Notes: generated from the sequence alone by a model not told the origin. Shown: positions 1 through 9,172, counted from the stretch's first letter. The stretch is 64,000 nucleotides of DNA from DATHWB01 sp041744795 (GCA_041744795.1 JBGTKD010000173.1:1-64000); one strand, 5' to 3'. Numbers and translations: made by a program.

Positions 1-2
1 TG

Positions 3-1364
3 CTGCGGGGCAATGCGATGTCGATGATCTTCCAGGAGCCGATGTCGGCGATGAATCCGCTGATGAGGGTCGGTCGTCAACTGGGTGAGCCTCTTTCGAT
101 TCATCGTGGCCTGTCACGAAGCGACGCAGACGCGCGGGCGACCGAACTTCTCGCGGCGGTCGGGGTCGACGAGCCGGAGCGGAGGGCCAGGTCCTATCCG
201 CATGAGCTATCGGGGGGCCAACGCCAACGAGTGATGATCGCCATGGCGCTCGCGTGCGGGCCAGACTTGGTGATCGCCGACGAGCCGACAACGGCGCTCG
301 ACGTGACCGTCCAGGCGCAGGTTCTTCGCGTCTTACTAAACCAGTTGGAGGACACCGACGCAGCGCTGCTCCTCATAACCCACGCTCTTCCGGTGGTGGC
401 TACGACTACCGAGGACGTACTTGTTCTCGAAGACGGTGAAATCGTCGAACGGGGGCCGACCCGATCGACCTTCGACGCACCGACCCATCCCTACACCCGT
501 CGACTGGTGGACGCGGTGCCCGTAATGAGCAGGACCGGCGAGATTCCCCACAAGCCGGTTCTGTCAACGAACGCCAACACCATCGTGAGCGCCCGCGACC
601 TGAGAAGAGCCTTCAACTTGAGGCGGCGAAACATCACAGACCCACGCCAAGTGATCCACGCTGTCGACGGGGTCGACATTGATGTTGGCCGGGGCGAGAC
701 TTTCGGCATCGTCGGAGAGTCGGGATCCGGCAAGACCACTCTCGCCCGACTCCTCGTCGGCCTCGACAGACCGGACTCGGGTTCGATCGACGTTGCGGGA
801 ATCGACGTGGCCGGTGCACGTGACCTGGGGCCGCTTCGCCACATCGCCCAAATGGTGTTCCAGGATCCGATGGGCTCCCTCGACCCGCGCATGCGGGTCG
901 GGTCCATAATCAGCGAGCCTCTGCGTTCGCTCGGGATCGGTGGCGACCATGCTGACCGCGTCCGCCAACTGCTCGACGCCGTGGCAATGCCCGTCGATTC
1001 CATCGACCGTTATCCGCACGAGTTTTCCGGCGGTCAGCGCCAGCGGATAGCTATCGCCCGCGCCCTTGCCCCAGATCCGCAGATCCTGATTGCAGACGAA
1101 CCGGTAAGCGCGCTCGACCTGTCCGTGCAGACAATCACGCTCGACCTCCTCGCCAGACTGAAAGAGGAGTTCGACCTGACGATGATTTTCATCTCGCACG
1201 ACCTGTCTGTGGTTCACCGGATATGTGACCGAGTCATCGTCATGGAGTCGGGTCGCGTCGTGGAACAAGGTGCCGTAGACGAGGTCTTTCGCAATCCGGC
1301 CGAGCCCTACACCCGAAAGCTCATCGCTTCGATTCCCCGCCTGGACGGAACGATTGTGGCCTGA
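3..1364 (+). CDS. Peptide ABC transporter, fused double ATP-binding protein (5' end outside window)
   Basis: This ATPase powers an oligopeptide/dipeptide importer. The reading frame is open to the window edge and begins inside the first ATPase domain, so the first Walker A lies upstream. Visible in domain 1 are the Q-loop (MIFQEPMSAMNP), signature LSGGQRQR and Walker B IADEPTTALD. Domain 2 is complete: Walker A GESGSGKTT near residue 233 of the visible part, Q-loop MVFQDPMGSLDPR, signature FSGGQRQR, Walker B IADEPVSALD and switch His in ISHDLSVV. Two domains in one chain correspond to DppD plus DppF fused, a common arrangement. The C-terminal 'NPAEPYTRKLI' segment is typical of peptide transporter ATPases. 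A binding lipoprotein gene follows at 1425, so the permease genes are probably just upstream. Confidence 0.93.
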   Translation: MRGNAMSMIFQEPMSAMNPLMRVGRQLGEPLSIHRGLSRSDADARATELLAAVGVDEPERRARSYPHELSGGQRQRVMIAMALACGPDLVIADEPTTALDVTVQAQVLRVLLNQLEDTDAALLLITHALPVVATTTEDVLVLEDGEIVERGPTRSTFDAPTHPYTRRLVDAVPVMSRTGEIPHKPVLSTNANTIVSARDLRRAFNLRRRNITDPRQVIHAVDGVDIDVGRGETFGIVGESGSGKTTLARLLVGLDRPDSGSIDVAGIDVAGARDLGPLRHIAQMVFQDPMGSLDPRMRVGSIISEPLRSLGIGGDHADRVRQLLDAVAMPVDSIDRYPHEFSGGQRQRIAIARALAPDPQILIADEPVSALDLSVQTITLDLLARLKEEFDLTMIFISHDLSVVHRICDRVIVMESGRVVEQGAVDEVFRNPAEPYTRKLIASIPRLDGTIVA

Positions 1365-1424
1365 CGGGAATTGCCAACCGGAGGCTGGCCTACAGTCCGT
1401 CCCACCATTTCCTTGGAGGAAGCG

Positions 1425-2924
1425 TTGAGGAAACGAACCACCATCTGTTTGGTCGCCGCGGCCATGATCCTCGCCTCGTGCACTGGAGCAACTGACTCGC
1501 CTTCAGGTCAGGGTGACGTCGTCATCGGCCTGCAACTCGAACCTCCCACACTCGACCTCACCTCTAGCCCTGCTGCGGCGATTCCCCAGGTGCTGCTTTA
1601 CAACGTCTACGAGACGCTCGTGAAACTGGAGGCCGACGGCTCGATAACCGGTCTGTTGGCAGAGTCGTGGGAGATCAGCGACGACGGACTCACGTACACG
1701 TTCGCATTGCGCGATGGCGTGACGTTCCACGACGGCACTGATTTCGATGCCGAAGACGTCGTCTTCTCGATCAACCACGTGCGATCGAAAGATCCCGCCC
1801 ATCCGTTCGCCACGACGCTCGCCCCCATCAACGCTGTCACCGCTGTCGACGATTCGACCGTCGAGATAACTGTCGATGCCGTGAGCGCCAATCTCCTCTT
1901 CTTCCTGACCCAGGGCCAAGGAGTGATTCTCCAGGAGTCGGCGCTCGACAGAATCGCCAACGAGCCTATTGGAACAGGCCCGTTCCAGTTCGACGCCTGG
2001 ACTGTTGGGGACAACATCGTCCTGTCGAGGTATGACTCTTACTGGGGGTCCCCCGCCCTGCTCGAAACTGTCACCTTCCGATACATCAACGAACCGACAG
2101 CCTTGAACACGGCCATGCTCACCGGCGACATCGATGTCCTCGCCGGTGTGTCAGCGCCCGAACTCCTCGCATCGTTTGAGGGCGATGATCGCTTCGTCGT
2201 CCTTCAGGGCCTCACGAACGGTGAAGTGACCATGTCCTTAAACGGACGCCGAGCACCCCTCGACGACGTCAGGGTGAGACAGGCCATCAGCCACGCCATC
2301 GATCGACAGGCCGTGGTTGATCTCGCTTACGCCGGATACGGAACCGTGATCGGTACCTTCTCGACCCCACTCGACCCGTGGTACCGCGATCTGACAAGCG
2401 TGTATCCGTATGACCAGGACAGGGCGCGAGAGTTGCTAGCGGAGGCAGACGCAGAAGGGATCACCCTCGAGATGATTCTTCCCCCTGTTTCCTACGCCAG
2501 CCGTTCAGGCGAGATAATCGCCAGTCAACTGGCTGAAGTCGGAATCACAGTCAACATCACAAATGTCGAGTGGGGCGTGTGGCTGGAGGACGTCTTCAAC
2601 AACCACGACTTCGACATCTCGATCGTGGCCCATGTGGAGCCGCGCGACCTTCATCAGTACGGCAACCCCGACTACTACTGGGGTAACGACAGCCCCCAAG
2701 TTGCGCCGATCCTCGAACAGGCTGACTCAGAACCTGACCCTGATGTTCGCAACGCTTTGTATGCCTCGGTGCTCGAGGAGATAACGGCGGTCGCGGCAGA
2801 CAACTGGTTGTTCGTTCTTCCGGCCCTTACGGTCCTGAGAGAGGGCGTGACAGGGTACGAGGCGGACCTTCCCGGGTTGTCCCTCGACGTGACCAAGCTG
2901 GCGATCACTGACAGTGACAGTTGA
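1425..2924 (+). CDS. Peptide/nickel-type ABC transporter substrate-binding lipoprotein (SBP family 5)
   Basis: This extracellular lipoprotein delivers peptides (or a similar ligand) to the importer encoded just upstream. I chose the TTG at 1425 because GGAGGA at 1415-1420 is well spaced and because this start gives a clean lipoprotein signal: Arg/Lys-rich start, hydrophobic core and lipobox LASC, with Cys about 19 residues in. The mature part opens with VVIGLQLEPPTLDLTSSPA and carries the family block 'LAESWEISDDGLTYTFALRDGV'-like region and the FHDGTDFDAEDVVFS motif. At 499 aa the length is normal for the family. The gene overlaps the next start by 11 nt, so peptide capture and the M20 peptidase are probably translated together. 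The ligand cannot be told from sequence. Confidence 0.92.
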   Translation: MRKRTTICLVAAAMILASCTGATDSPSGQGDVVIGLQLEPPTLDLTSSPAAAIPQVLLYNVYETLVKLEADGSITGLLAESWEISDDGLTYTFALRDGVTFHDGTDFDAEDVVFSINHVRSKDPAHPFATTLAPINAVTAVDDSTVEITVDAVSANLLFFLTQGQGVILQESALDRIANEPIGTGPFQFDAWTVGDNIVLSRYDSYWGSPALLETVTFRYINEPTALNTAMLTGDIDVLAGVSAPELLASFEGDDRFVVLQGLTNGEVTMSLNGRRAPLDDVRVRQAISHAIDRQAVVDLAYAGYGTVIGTFSTPLDPWYRDLTSVYPYDQDRARELLAEADAEGITLEMILPPVSYASRSGEIIASQLAEVGITVNITNVEWGVWLEDVFNNHDFDISIVAHVEPRDLHQYGNPDYYWGNDSPQVAPILEQADSEPDPDVRNALYASVLEEITAVAADNWLFVLPALTVLREGVTGYEADLPGLSLDVTKLAITDSDS

Positions 2925-4086
2925 CACGGACGGCCTGATCGGGTTCACCCAACAGCTCGTACAAATACCCAGCGTGAACCAGCCGGGTCAGGGCGAAGCC
3001 GCTGTCGTGGAAGCCATCGTCAAACTTGTCGAGTCGTGGGGTTGGGCGCCCCTGGTTCAGGAAGTGGCTCCCGGTCGACCGAACTGCATCATCCGCCTCG
3101 AAGGAGGTCTTCCCGGCAGAACGCTCCTATTCGAGGGCCACACCGACGTTGTGACCCCAGGCGATCCCGAAGAGTGGACTCACAACCCGTTCGGCGCCGA
3201 GATCGTCGAAGGTCGCCTCTATGGAAGAGGGGCGGCGGACATGAAGGGAGGACTGGCTGCGATGATCTTCGCCGCTCGTGCGATAGAGGAGTCAGGGGCC
3301 TTTCCCGGAACCATCGTGCTCGCCATCTTGTGCGACGAAGAGGAAATGATGATCGGTGTCCACGATTTCGTGGCCCGCGGTCATGCCAGGGGCATCGATG
3401 CCGCCATCGTCTGCGAACCGGAGGCAGGTGAGATATGCGTTACGCAGAAGGGAGCGATCCGGATTCGGGTCGATTTGGAGGGAGTCATGGCTCACGGCGC
3501 CATGCCCCACGAGGGTCGGAACCCGATCGATGCCGTGACCCTGTTTCTGAACGAAGTCGCGGCGGTCGAGCGGCGGTACCAGCAGGACCCCGGGGAGCAT
3601 GCCGAGTTGGGTCTCACCTACTTGACGCCCACCCATGTGAGCGCAGGTTCTCTGCCCCAGATGAATGTCATCCCCCGTTCCGGTCTGCTCGCGATTGATG
3701 TCCGCACGGTCCCCGGCGTCGATCACAACGAACTGCTCAGACATCTGCGAACTGCAGCCGACGGGGTAAGCGAACAGACGGGAGTTGAACTGACGCTCTC
3801 TGTCCTGGTCGATCGCCCGCCGACGACCACGCCCCAGGACGATCCGATCGTTGTGGCAGTTGCCGAGGCCCATCGAGAGGTAACCGGTGACCCCCCGAGG
3901 TTCGGGGGAGTTCCCGGCACGACTGACGGCACCATCCTGTGGCGGGATGCAAAGTTGCCGGTCGTCGTCTACGGACCGGGAGGAAAGTGGATAGCGCACC
4001 AGGCAGACGAGTTCGTCGAGATAGACGACCTGATCCGTCACGCCGAGGTGTACGTGGCTGCCGCGCTCCGTTTCCTGTCTCTCTGA
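2914..4086 (+). CDS. M20 family metallopeptidase (ArgE/DapE-like deacylase)
   Basis: This is a cytoplasmic di-zinc amidohydrolase of the M20 family, which removes acyl groups or cleaves small peptides. The metal-site residues are in place: His76 and Asp78 in GHTDVV, Asp109 in GRGAADMKGG, the Glu pair at about 142-143 in CDEEEMM, Glu168 in CEPEAGEI and a C-terminal His in GKWIAHQADEF. A dimerisation domain sits between about 180 and 290. The GTG at 2914 lies inside the end of the binding-protein gene, an 11-nt overlap that implies coupling. Its position after a peptide importer suggests that it processes the imported peptide. ArgE, DapE or carboxypeptidase identity cannot be separated by eye. 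Confidence 0.9.
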   Translation: MTVDTDGLIGFTQQLVQIPSVNQPGQGEAAVVEAIVKLVESWGWAPLVQEVAPGRPNCIIRLEGGLPGRTLLFEGHTDVVTPGDPEEWTHNPFGAEIVEGRLYGRGAADMKGGLAAMIFAARAIEESGAFPGTIVLAILCDEEEMMIGVHDFVARGHARGIDAAIVCEPEAGEICVTQKGAIRIRVDLEGVMAHGAMPHEGRNPIDAVTLFLNEVAAVERRYQQDPGEHAELGLTYLTPTHVSAGSLPQMNVIPRSGLLAIDVRTVPGVDHNELLRHLRTAADGVSEQTGVELTLSVLVDRPPTTTPQDDPIVVAVAEAHREVTGDPPRFGGVPGTTDGTILWRDAKLPVVVYGPGGKWIAHQADEFVEIDDLIRHAEVYVAAALRFLSL

Positions 4087-4094
4087 CACAGTTT

Positions 4095-4100
4095 TAGGAT
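4095..4100 (+). promoter_or_regulatory. Putative -10 element for a near-leaderless gene
   Basis: TAGGAT ends 8 nt before the GTG at 4109. No Shine-Dalgarno sequence is present. The spacing fits transcription starting at or next to the start codon. Confidence 0.45.
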
Positions 4101-4108
4101 CTCGGGTC

Positions 4109-4921
4109 GTGCGCCGACTCTCCGACATAACCCACGTCGGACGCTCTTTCGACCTGAGCCTCGGATCGAACCGAGTTGCTTTCATTGCGCCGACCGTGGC
4201 CGGCCTGGTCATGCTGGCATTCGATCCCAGTGACCAGGGTCGAGCCGTCTCGACTGCTCTCGCCACATTCGCGGCATGGACCATTGCCAGGGAACTAGAT
4301 CCTGACCGGCCGAGGTCAGCTGCCGTGGCTGCGATCCTGACGCCACTCATTTCACTCGCCATCGGGTCCCCAGCCCCGGCTCCCCTATTCGTGGCGATGC
4401 TGGCTCTGCGAGTGGTCACCCGTTCGACGGGACTCGCTCCGAAATCTACGGACATGGCGTTACTCACATTGGGTGCGGTCCTCGCCGCGGACACCGCGTG
4501 GGGGTGGGCAGCGGGAATCGTGTTCGCGTTTGCCATAGTTCGAGATGCCGCTCTCCCCGGCGATCCTCCCGCAAATGCGGGTCTGTGGGGCCTGTTGCTG
4601 GCGGTCGGCACCACAGTGCGGGTGTCTGTGGCAGGTGTGCTTGGAACTTGGACGAGCCCGGGTCCGACCACGACCGTAGTCCTCGTGTTAGGTCTCGCCG
4701 GAGCCGTCGTCCTGCTCGAGCCCCGTCCGGTGCTCTCGCTCACCGACTGGACGCGCCAGTCCCTCGAACCGCAGCGCCTACAGGAGGCAACGATTTTCGG
4801 CTTGGCTGTTGGCGTTGTGGCGTTCGCTGCCGCAGGTGCTCCGGGGATAGTCGCCTTGGCCCCGCTTCACCTGAGCTACGCCTCGGCAGCCGCCTTCCAC
4901 CTGATAGCCAGAAGCCGCTGA
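4109..4921 (+). CDS. Polytopic membrane protein of unknown function
   Basis: I do not recognise this 270-residue protein. It is strongly hydrophobic after a short N-terminal stretch, with about seven apparent membrane segments separated by short loops. It has no soluble domain and no obvious catalytic motif. Charged residues are concentrated at REL DPDRPRS (about 65-75) and the C-terminal SLEPQRLQEA region. A TAGGAT hexamer 8 nt before the GTG start suggests its own near-leaderless transcript, so it need not belong to the peptide transport operon, although only 22 nt separate it from the peptidase gene. It ends 2 nt from the convergent DUF4015 gene. The all-helical layout loosely resembles RnfD/NqrB-type or permease proteins, but nothing specific supports that. 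Confidence 0.7.
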   Translation: MRRLSDITHVGRSFDLSLGSNRVAFIAPTVAGLVMLAFDPSDQGRAVSTALATFAAWTIARELDPDRPRSAAVAAILTPLISLAIGSPAPAPLFVAMLALRVVTRSTGLAPKSTDMALLTLGAVLAADTAWGWAAGIVFAFAIVRDAALPGDPPANAGLWGLLLAVGTTVRVSVAGVLGTWTSPGPTTTVVLVLGLAGAVVLLEPRPVLSLTDWTRQSLEPQRLQEATIFGLAVGVVAFAAAGAPGIVALAPLHLSYASAAAFHLIARSR

Positions 4922-4923
4922 GA

Positions 4924-6390
4924 TCACGGCGCGGGCTCGAGCGCATCCACGCTCACGTTGGATAGCGCATTCCAGAGCATCCATCCGAGCCCGAATGACT
5001 CCGCTGCCTTGGTCTGTGCCCTCACTTGGTCAGCCGTGTAGCCGAAGTCCTGCAGCCACGGACGCACAACCGTGCCACGCTGCAACCGCTTGATGCCGTC
5101 CTCCAGGGCGCGTTCGACCATTTCGCCGGGATGGTCGACCGGCCGGGCGTAGCCGTACCAGTCGGCCGAATAGTGACTCGGGTACAACATTGGGGAGGCA
5201 ACGTCGAGAGCATCTGCCAAGACTTCCCACTGCTGTCCGATACCACCATCATCTCGGGCCGTGGTTATGAAGCCGAAGATGTCCGCGGCGACCGCGCAAC
5301 CGAGCGGGTGAAGAACCTCTCGGGCTTCAAGGAGGAAGGACTCAATCGTCGCAACACGCGTCTCGGCATCCGACCCGCCATCGAACACAACCGAATTGGG
5401 CAGGCCGTCGGGATAGCGGACATAGTCGAACTGGATCTCGTCGACCCCGAGGGAGCAAGCCTCCACGGCCAGCGAGAGCGCATAGCCTCGCGCCTGGGGA
5501 TCCGTCGGATCGAGGAACCACTGCCCGCTCTTGTTATAGGCCTGACCTGTGGCTGTATCGAAAGCCGCCATCTCAGGAACGCTCCGCGCAGCGAGCGGAT
5601 CTTGGAAAGTGACGATCCGACCGATCAGGTAGAGCCCGCGATCGTCGACGTCGCGCACGATTGCACCCAGCTCGTATGTCGGATAGACCGCCCCGATTTC
5701 CTCGGCCAAGCCGACGGCAGTGTCGTAGTAGATCAGCCCGTACTCGTCCTTAAGGTCAAGCATCACGCCGTTCAACTCGGTGGATTCCTTGAGGTCAAGC
5801 ATGGCTGTCCACCGCACGGCATCGCCAGCGACCTCGCCAGTCACGTGAACCGCCTTGATAACCAGGGGCTCGATCTCGACCGTGCGCTCGCCAAGCCCTC
5901 CATCCCATTCGAAGTTTCCGAGGTGCCAGGCAGGTCGCCAGACGCTCACTTCGCCCGGTTCGGCTAACCGCACCAGGAATGAACCGTCGGGTCCAGATAC
6001 CGCGCTGCCGCGACCCGACTCGACGTAAACGTTCGCCACCGGCCGGCCGTCAGGATCAGTAACGACGCCCCGCAGAGTGTGCGGGATGAGACGAACGGTC
6101 GTGGCCGCATCCACCGTGGGTGTTGGAATCGGCTGGGTGTGAAAGCCGGCAACCTCGACGTGAACCGCCCCGCGACGCGGCCAGTCGAGTCGAGCAACCC
6201 CGGTCTGGTCGGTCTTGGAGACTTCCTTACCGTCGATTGTCACAGACGCCATCGCTACGGGCTGACCGTTCTCGTCAACGACCTTGACCTCGGCGGAGGA
6301 TCCCGGACCGAACGCGGCGAAGGCCGCCCACCCCGCCCAAAGCAGGGTGACGACGAGAAGAATCCTGAGTTGCTGCGCCCGGATCGCCAC
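4924..6390 (-). CDS. Membrane-anchored DUF4015 (putative glycoside hydrolase) protein with two Ig-like/CarboxypepD_reg domains
   Basis: This is probably a surface-anchored carbohydrate-active protein. Residues 9-27 form a signal anchor. Residues 34-90 and about 103-150 are two small beta-sandwich modules (VVDENGQPVAMASVTIDG and GVVTDPDGRPVANVYVES), the second matching carboxypeptidase regulatory-like domains. Residues about 180-480 match the DUF4015 glycoside-hydrolase-like TIM barrel, with the hallmark EIQFDYVRYPDG at 319-329. The catalytic activity of DUF4015 is not established, so hydrolase function is inferred from the family name and fold. The GTG at 6390 is preceded by TAGACT at 7 nt, a leaderless signature. 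The gene is divergent from the sigma factor gene. At 488 aa it looks complete. Confidence 0.82.
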   Translation of the reverse strand: MAIRAQQLRILLVVTLLWAGWAAFAAFGPGSSAEVKVVDENGQPVAMASVTIDGKEVSKTDQTGVARLDWPRRGAVHVEVAGFHTQPIPTPTVDAATTVRLIPHTLRGVVTDPDGRPVANVYVESGRGSAVSGPDGSFLVRLAEPGEVSVWRPAWHLGNFEWDGGLGERTVEIEPLVIKAVHVTGEVAGDAVRWTAMLDLKESTELNGVMLDLKDEYGLIYYDTAVGLAEEIGAVYPTYELGAIVRDVDDRGLYLIGRIVTFQDPLAARSVPEMAAFDTATGQAYNKSGQWFLDPTDPQARGYALSLAVEACSLGVDEIQFDYVRYPDGLPNSVVFDGGSDAETRVATIESFLLEAREVLHPLGCAVAADIFGFITTARDDGGIGQQWEVLADALDVASPMLYPSHYSADWYGYARPVDHPGEMVERALEDGIKRLQRGTVVRPWLQDFGYTADQVRAQTKAAESFGLGWMLWNALSNVSVDALEPAP

Positions 6391-6397
6391 GAACGTG

Positions 6398-6403
6398 AGT
6401 CTA
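6398..6403 (-). promoter_or_regulatory. Putative -10 element for leaderless DUF4015 gene
   Basis: On the minus strand TAGACT is followed by 7 nt and then the GTG at 6390. No ribosome-binding site lies between them. Confidence 0.45.
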
Positions 6404-6441
6404 AGGATGGTGACGGACAGGCGAACATTGGCGAAACTTCA

Positions 6442-6470
6442 TTGCCGATGTCGCACCACAGTGATACTTT
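6442..6470 (+). promoter_or_regulatory. Putative sigma-70-type promoter of the sigma factor gene
   Basis: TTGCCG (6442-6447) and TACTTT (6465-6470) are separated by 17 nt. Initiation would fall near 6477, leaving a leader of roughly 45 nt with AAGGGGG at 6510-6516 before the GTG at 6523. Confidence 0.5.
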
Positions 6471-6522
6471 GGCTTCGGGTGACGGGGATTCCGCCATCCG
6501 ACGGTAACGAAAGGGGGTTTTC

Positions 6523-7449
6523 GTGGCCGACCGACATGCGGCGTCCGTATCTGACACGATCGGGATGTACCTCGACGAGGTCTCTTCCCACTCGCTGCTC
6601 ACCGCCGAAGACGAAATCCGCCTCTCACGCACGATGGAGCATGGCCGACGCGCAGCTCTGACGATCGAGACCGAGCCAGATCTGGATGCTGAAGAACAGC
6701 GTCGCCTCCGCCGTATCGTCGAACAGGGCGAAGAGGCAAAAATGGCCTTCATACGCGCCAACCTCCGCCTGGTCATCTCGATCGCCAAGCGTTACACGGG
6801 TCGGGGCCTCGATCTTCTGGATCTGATCCAGGAGGGAAACCTCGGACTGATCAGGGCGGTTGAGAAATACGACTGGAAGAAGGGTTTCAAGTTCTCGACC
6901 TACGCCACCTGGTGGATACGACAGGCGATCAGCCGAGGTCTGGGCAATGCCGCTCGCACCATCCGTCTCCCGGTGCACATGGTCGACATCGTGCGCACGG
7001 TCCAAGAGACACGCCAAATTCTCTTCGAGTCACTTCGTCGCCCCCCGACCGTCGCTGAGATAGCCGAGTACAGCGGCTTGGAAATAGAAAAGGTCGAGGC
7101 GGCCACCAGGGCACCGACTGACACGGTCTCCCTCGACCGCCCCGTCGGCGAAGAAGGTGACTCAGAACTGCACGAATTCGTCGTTGATGTTGCGGCCCCC
7201 GATCCCTACCGCGAAGCAGCGGACGCAGATAGCCGCGCCCAGATGCTCTCGGCTCTGGAGCATCTCGACGACGAGGAACGCGCCGTGGTTGACCTTCGAT
7301 TCGGGCTCTCAGGCGACGATCCCTGGACAATGTCCGCAGTCGGAAAGCACCTGGGTCTCACTCGAGAACGAGTGCGCAATATCGAGAGCCGCGCCCTAGC
7401 AAAGTTACGCCATCCCTCCTGCGGTATAGATCTGGAAGAACTGCTGTAA
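6523..7449 (+). CDS. RNA polymerase sigma factor, sigma-70 family group 2 (RpoD/SigB-like)
   Basis: This protein directs RNA polymerase to promoters. It contains region 1.2 (DTIGMYLDEVSSHSLLTAED, near the N terminus), region 2 with the -10 recognition helix block (KRYTGRGLDLLDLIQEGN, then FSTYATWWIRQAI), region 3 and region 4 with the helix-turn-helix LGLTRERVRNIESRALAKLR. It has no region 1.1 and is only 308 aa, which fits a group 2 (RpoD-like, accessory) factor better than the housekeeping one. It is not an ECF factor. The GTG start has a strong AAGGGGG ribosome-binding site. No anti-sigma gene is adjacent. The divergent DUF4015 gene and the small membrane protein downstream have their own -10 elements. 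Confidence 0.93.
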   Translation: MADRHAASVSDTIGMYLDEVSSHSLLTAEDEIRLSRTMEHGRRAALTIETEPDLDAEEQRRLRRIVEQGEEAKMAFIRANLRLVISIAKRYTGRGLDLLDLIQEGNLGLIRAVEKYDWKKGFKFSTYATWWIRQAISRGLGNAARTIRLPVHMVDIVRTVQETRQILFESLRRPPTVAEIAEYSGLEIEKVEAATRAPTDTVSLDRPVGEEGDSELHEFVVDVAAPDPYREAADADSRAQMLSALEHLDDEERAVVDLRFGLSGDDPWTMSAVGKHLGLTRERVRNIESRALAKLRHPSCGIDLEELL

Positions 7450-7466
7450 CTGGTGCTTCGCCCGGG

Positions 7467-7472
7467 TAACGT
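7467..7472 (+). promoter_or_regulatory. Putative -10 element for a near-leaderless small membrane protein gene
   Basis: TAACGT is followed by 8 nt and the ATG at 7481. It lies in the 31-nt gap after the sigma factor gene. Confidence 0.4.
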
Positions 7473-7480
7473 AACGCCCC

Positions 7481-7750
7481 ATGCCCTTCGACGAAGTCAC
7501 CAATCAAGCCATCGCGATGATCGCGCTCTCAGGAGCGATCGGCGGTCTGCTCGGAGGCCTGTTTGGATCGAAGCAATCCAACCTGGTGGGTTCGATTCTC
7601 GTGGGCGCTATCGGTGGAATCGCGCTTGGCTCGATCATGCGAATCGTCAACGTGGACCCGATCTTCGACGCCGGCGGAGGCTTTAGCTGGCTCTGGTCGT
7701 TCATCGGCGGAGCCGTCCTGGGCCTCGCCGTCTCCGCGTCTAACCGCTGA
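7481..7750 (+). CDS. Small glycine-rich membrane protein (transglycosylase-associated/GlsB-like in appearance)
   Basis: This 89-residue protein has about three short hydrophobic helices rich in glycine (GAIGGLLGGLFG, GSILVGAIGGIALGSIM and SFIGGAVLGLAVS). The pattern resembles the YeaQ/YmgE/GlsB transglycosylase-associated family of small inner-membrane stress proteins, but the match is by composition and length only. It follows the sigma factor gene by 31 nt and has its own TAACGT hexamer. It ends 9 nt before the convergent sufB gene. A role cannot be assigned. Confidence 0.65.
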   Translation: MPFDEVTNQAIAMIALSGAIGGLLGGLFGSKQSNLVGSILVGAIGGIALGSIMRIVNVDPIFDAGGGFSWLWSFIGGAVLGLAVSASNR

Positions 7751-7759
7751 TCGCGGATC

Positions 7760-9172
7760 TCAGCCGATCGCTCCGGCTTCGGCCATGTTGAGTTCGATGA
7801 GGCGGTTCATCTCGACGGCATACTCCATCGGCAGTTCCCGCACAATCGGCTCGATGAAGCCAGCCACGATCATCGACGTAGCCTGCTCCTCGGTCAGACC
7901 TCTGCTGCGCAGATAGAAGAGCTGTTCCTCGCCGACCTTGGACACCGTGGCTTCATGCCCGATCTCAGCGTCGTTCTCCTCGATCTCCATGTACGGGTAG
8001 GTGTCCGATCGTGAATTCTCGTCGAGAATCAGGGCGTCGCAGCGCACAAAGCTCTTGGCGTTGACCGCTCCAGGCTCGACTCTCACCAACCCCCGGTATC
8101 CGGCTCGACCACCGTTCTTGGAGATCGACTTTGAGACGATCGTCGAAGTGGTGTTCGGCGCGACATGGACCATCTTCGCTCCTGCGTCCTGATGCTGACC
8201 TTCGCCTGCGAAGGCGATCGAGAGCACCTCGCCGTGGGCACCCGGCTCCATTAGCCAGACCGCCGGGTACTTCATCGTCAGCTTCGAACCAAGGTTGCCG
8301 TCGATCCACTCCATCGTGGCGTTCTCGTAGGCGGCAGCCCGCTTCGTGACAAGGTTGTAGACATTATTGGACCAGTTCTGAATGGTCGTGTAGCGACAAC
8401 GTCCACCCTTTTTGACGACGATCTCGACCACGGCCGAGTGCAACGAGTCGGTTGTCCAGACAGGGGCCGAACAACCCTCCACGTAGTGGCAGAAGGCGTC
8501 CTCGTCGACGATGATCAGCGTGCGCTCGAACTGTCCCATGTTCTCGGAGTTGATCCGGAAATAGGCTTGCAGCGGCGGGTCGACATGCACACCGGGCGGG
8601 ACGTAGATGAACGACCCACCCGACCATACCGACGAGTTCAGAGCCGCGAACTTGTTGTCGTTCGGGGGGATGATCGTTCCGAAGTACTCCTGGACCAGTT
8701 CGGGATACTCCCGAACAGCGGTATCCATGTCACAGAACAGGACCCCGAGCTCTTCGAGATCGTCCCGGTTGCGGTGGTAAACGACCTCGGACTCATACTG
8801 GGCGGTGACTCCGGCCAGATATTTTCGTTCTGCCTGGGGAATCCCCAGTTTCTCGTAGGTCGCCTTGATCGACTCGGGAACCATGTCCCAGTCCTTGGAC
8901 TGACCTTCGGTGGGCTTGACGTAGTAGTAGATGTCGTCGAAGTCGATATCGTTGAGCGCGCCGCCACCACCCCAAGTGGGCATGGGCTTGCGCAAGAAAC
9001 GCTCATAGGCCTTGAGCCGGAATTCGAGCATCCATTCGGGCTCGTTCTTGATCTTCGACATCTGGCGGATGATGTCGGCGGACAGCCCCTTCTGGGGCTT
9101 GAACACGTACTCGTCTTCAGAGTCATGCCAACCGAGCTTGTATGCGCCGAGATCGATATCGACTGTGGCCAT
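7760..9172 (-). CDS. sufB: Fe-S cluster assembly protein SufB
   Basis: SufB is part of the SufBCD scaffold that builds Fe-S clusters in the cytoplasm. The 470-residue sequence is full length and highly typical: GLSADIIRQMSKIKNEPEWM near the N terminus, SGGSFIYVPPGVHVDPPLQA mid-protein, and the beta-helix core with EGCSAPVWTTDSLHSAVVE and SRSDTYPYMEIEENDAEIGH. No intein interrupts it, unlike many mycobacterial SufB proteins. The ATG has AGGTGA about 7 nt upstream. None of sufR, sufC, sufD or sufS is adjacent, so sufB is a single gene here, divergent from gltB. GltB and GltD themselves carry Fe-S clusters, which may explain the neighbourhood, but that is inference. Confidence 0.97.
   Translation of the reverse strand: MATVDIDLGAYKLGWHDSEDEYVFKPQKGLSADIIRQMSKIKNEPEWMLEFRLKAYERFLRKPMPTWGGGGALNDIDFDDIYYYVKPTEGQSKDWDMVPESIKATYEKLGIPQAERKYLAGVTAQYESEVVYHRNRDDLEELGVLFCDMDTAVREYPELVQEYFGTIIPPNDNKFAALNSSVWSGGSFIYVPPGVHVDPPLQAYFRINSENMGQFERTLIIVDEDAFCHYVEGCSAPVWTTDSLHSAVVEIVVKKGGRCRYTTIQNWSNNVYNLVTKRAAAYENATMEWIDGNLGSKLTMKYPAVWLMEPGAHGEVLSIAFAGEGQHQDAGAKMVHVAPNTTSTIVSKSISKNGGRAGYRGLVRVEPGAVNAKSFVRCDALILDENSRSDTYPYMEIEENDAEIGHEATVSKVGEEQLFYLRSRGLTEEQATSMIVAGFIEPIVRELPMEYAVEMNRLIELNMAEAGAIG

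Noticed and set aside
3292..4743. Long minus-strand open frame of 483 codons opposite the peptidase and membrane protein genes
   Set aside because: It lies antisense to two convincing genes, shows no family motif and is rich in Arg/Thr/Ser as expected of a high-GC shadow frame.
5026..5967. Plus-strand frame of 313 codons opposite the DUF4015 gene
   Set aside because: It is a shadow of a gene with clear domains.
7760..9172. Intein within SufB
   Set aside because: The protein is collinear with intein-free SufB throughout and has normal length.
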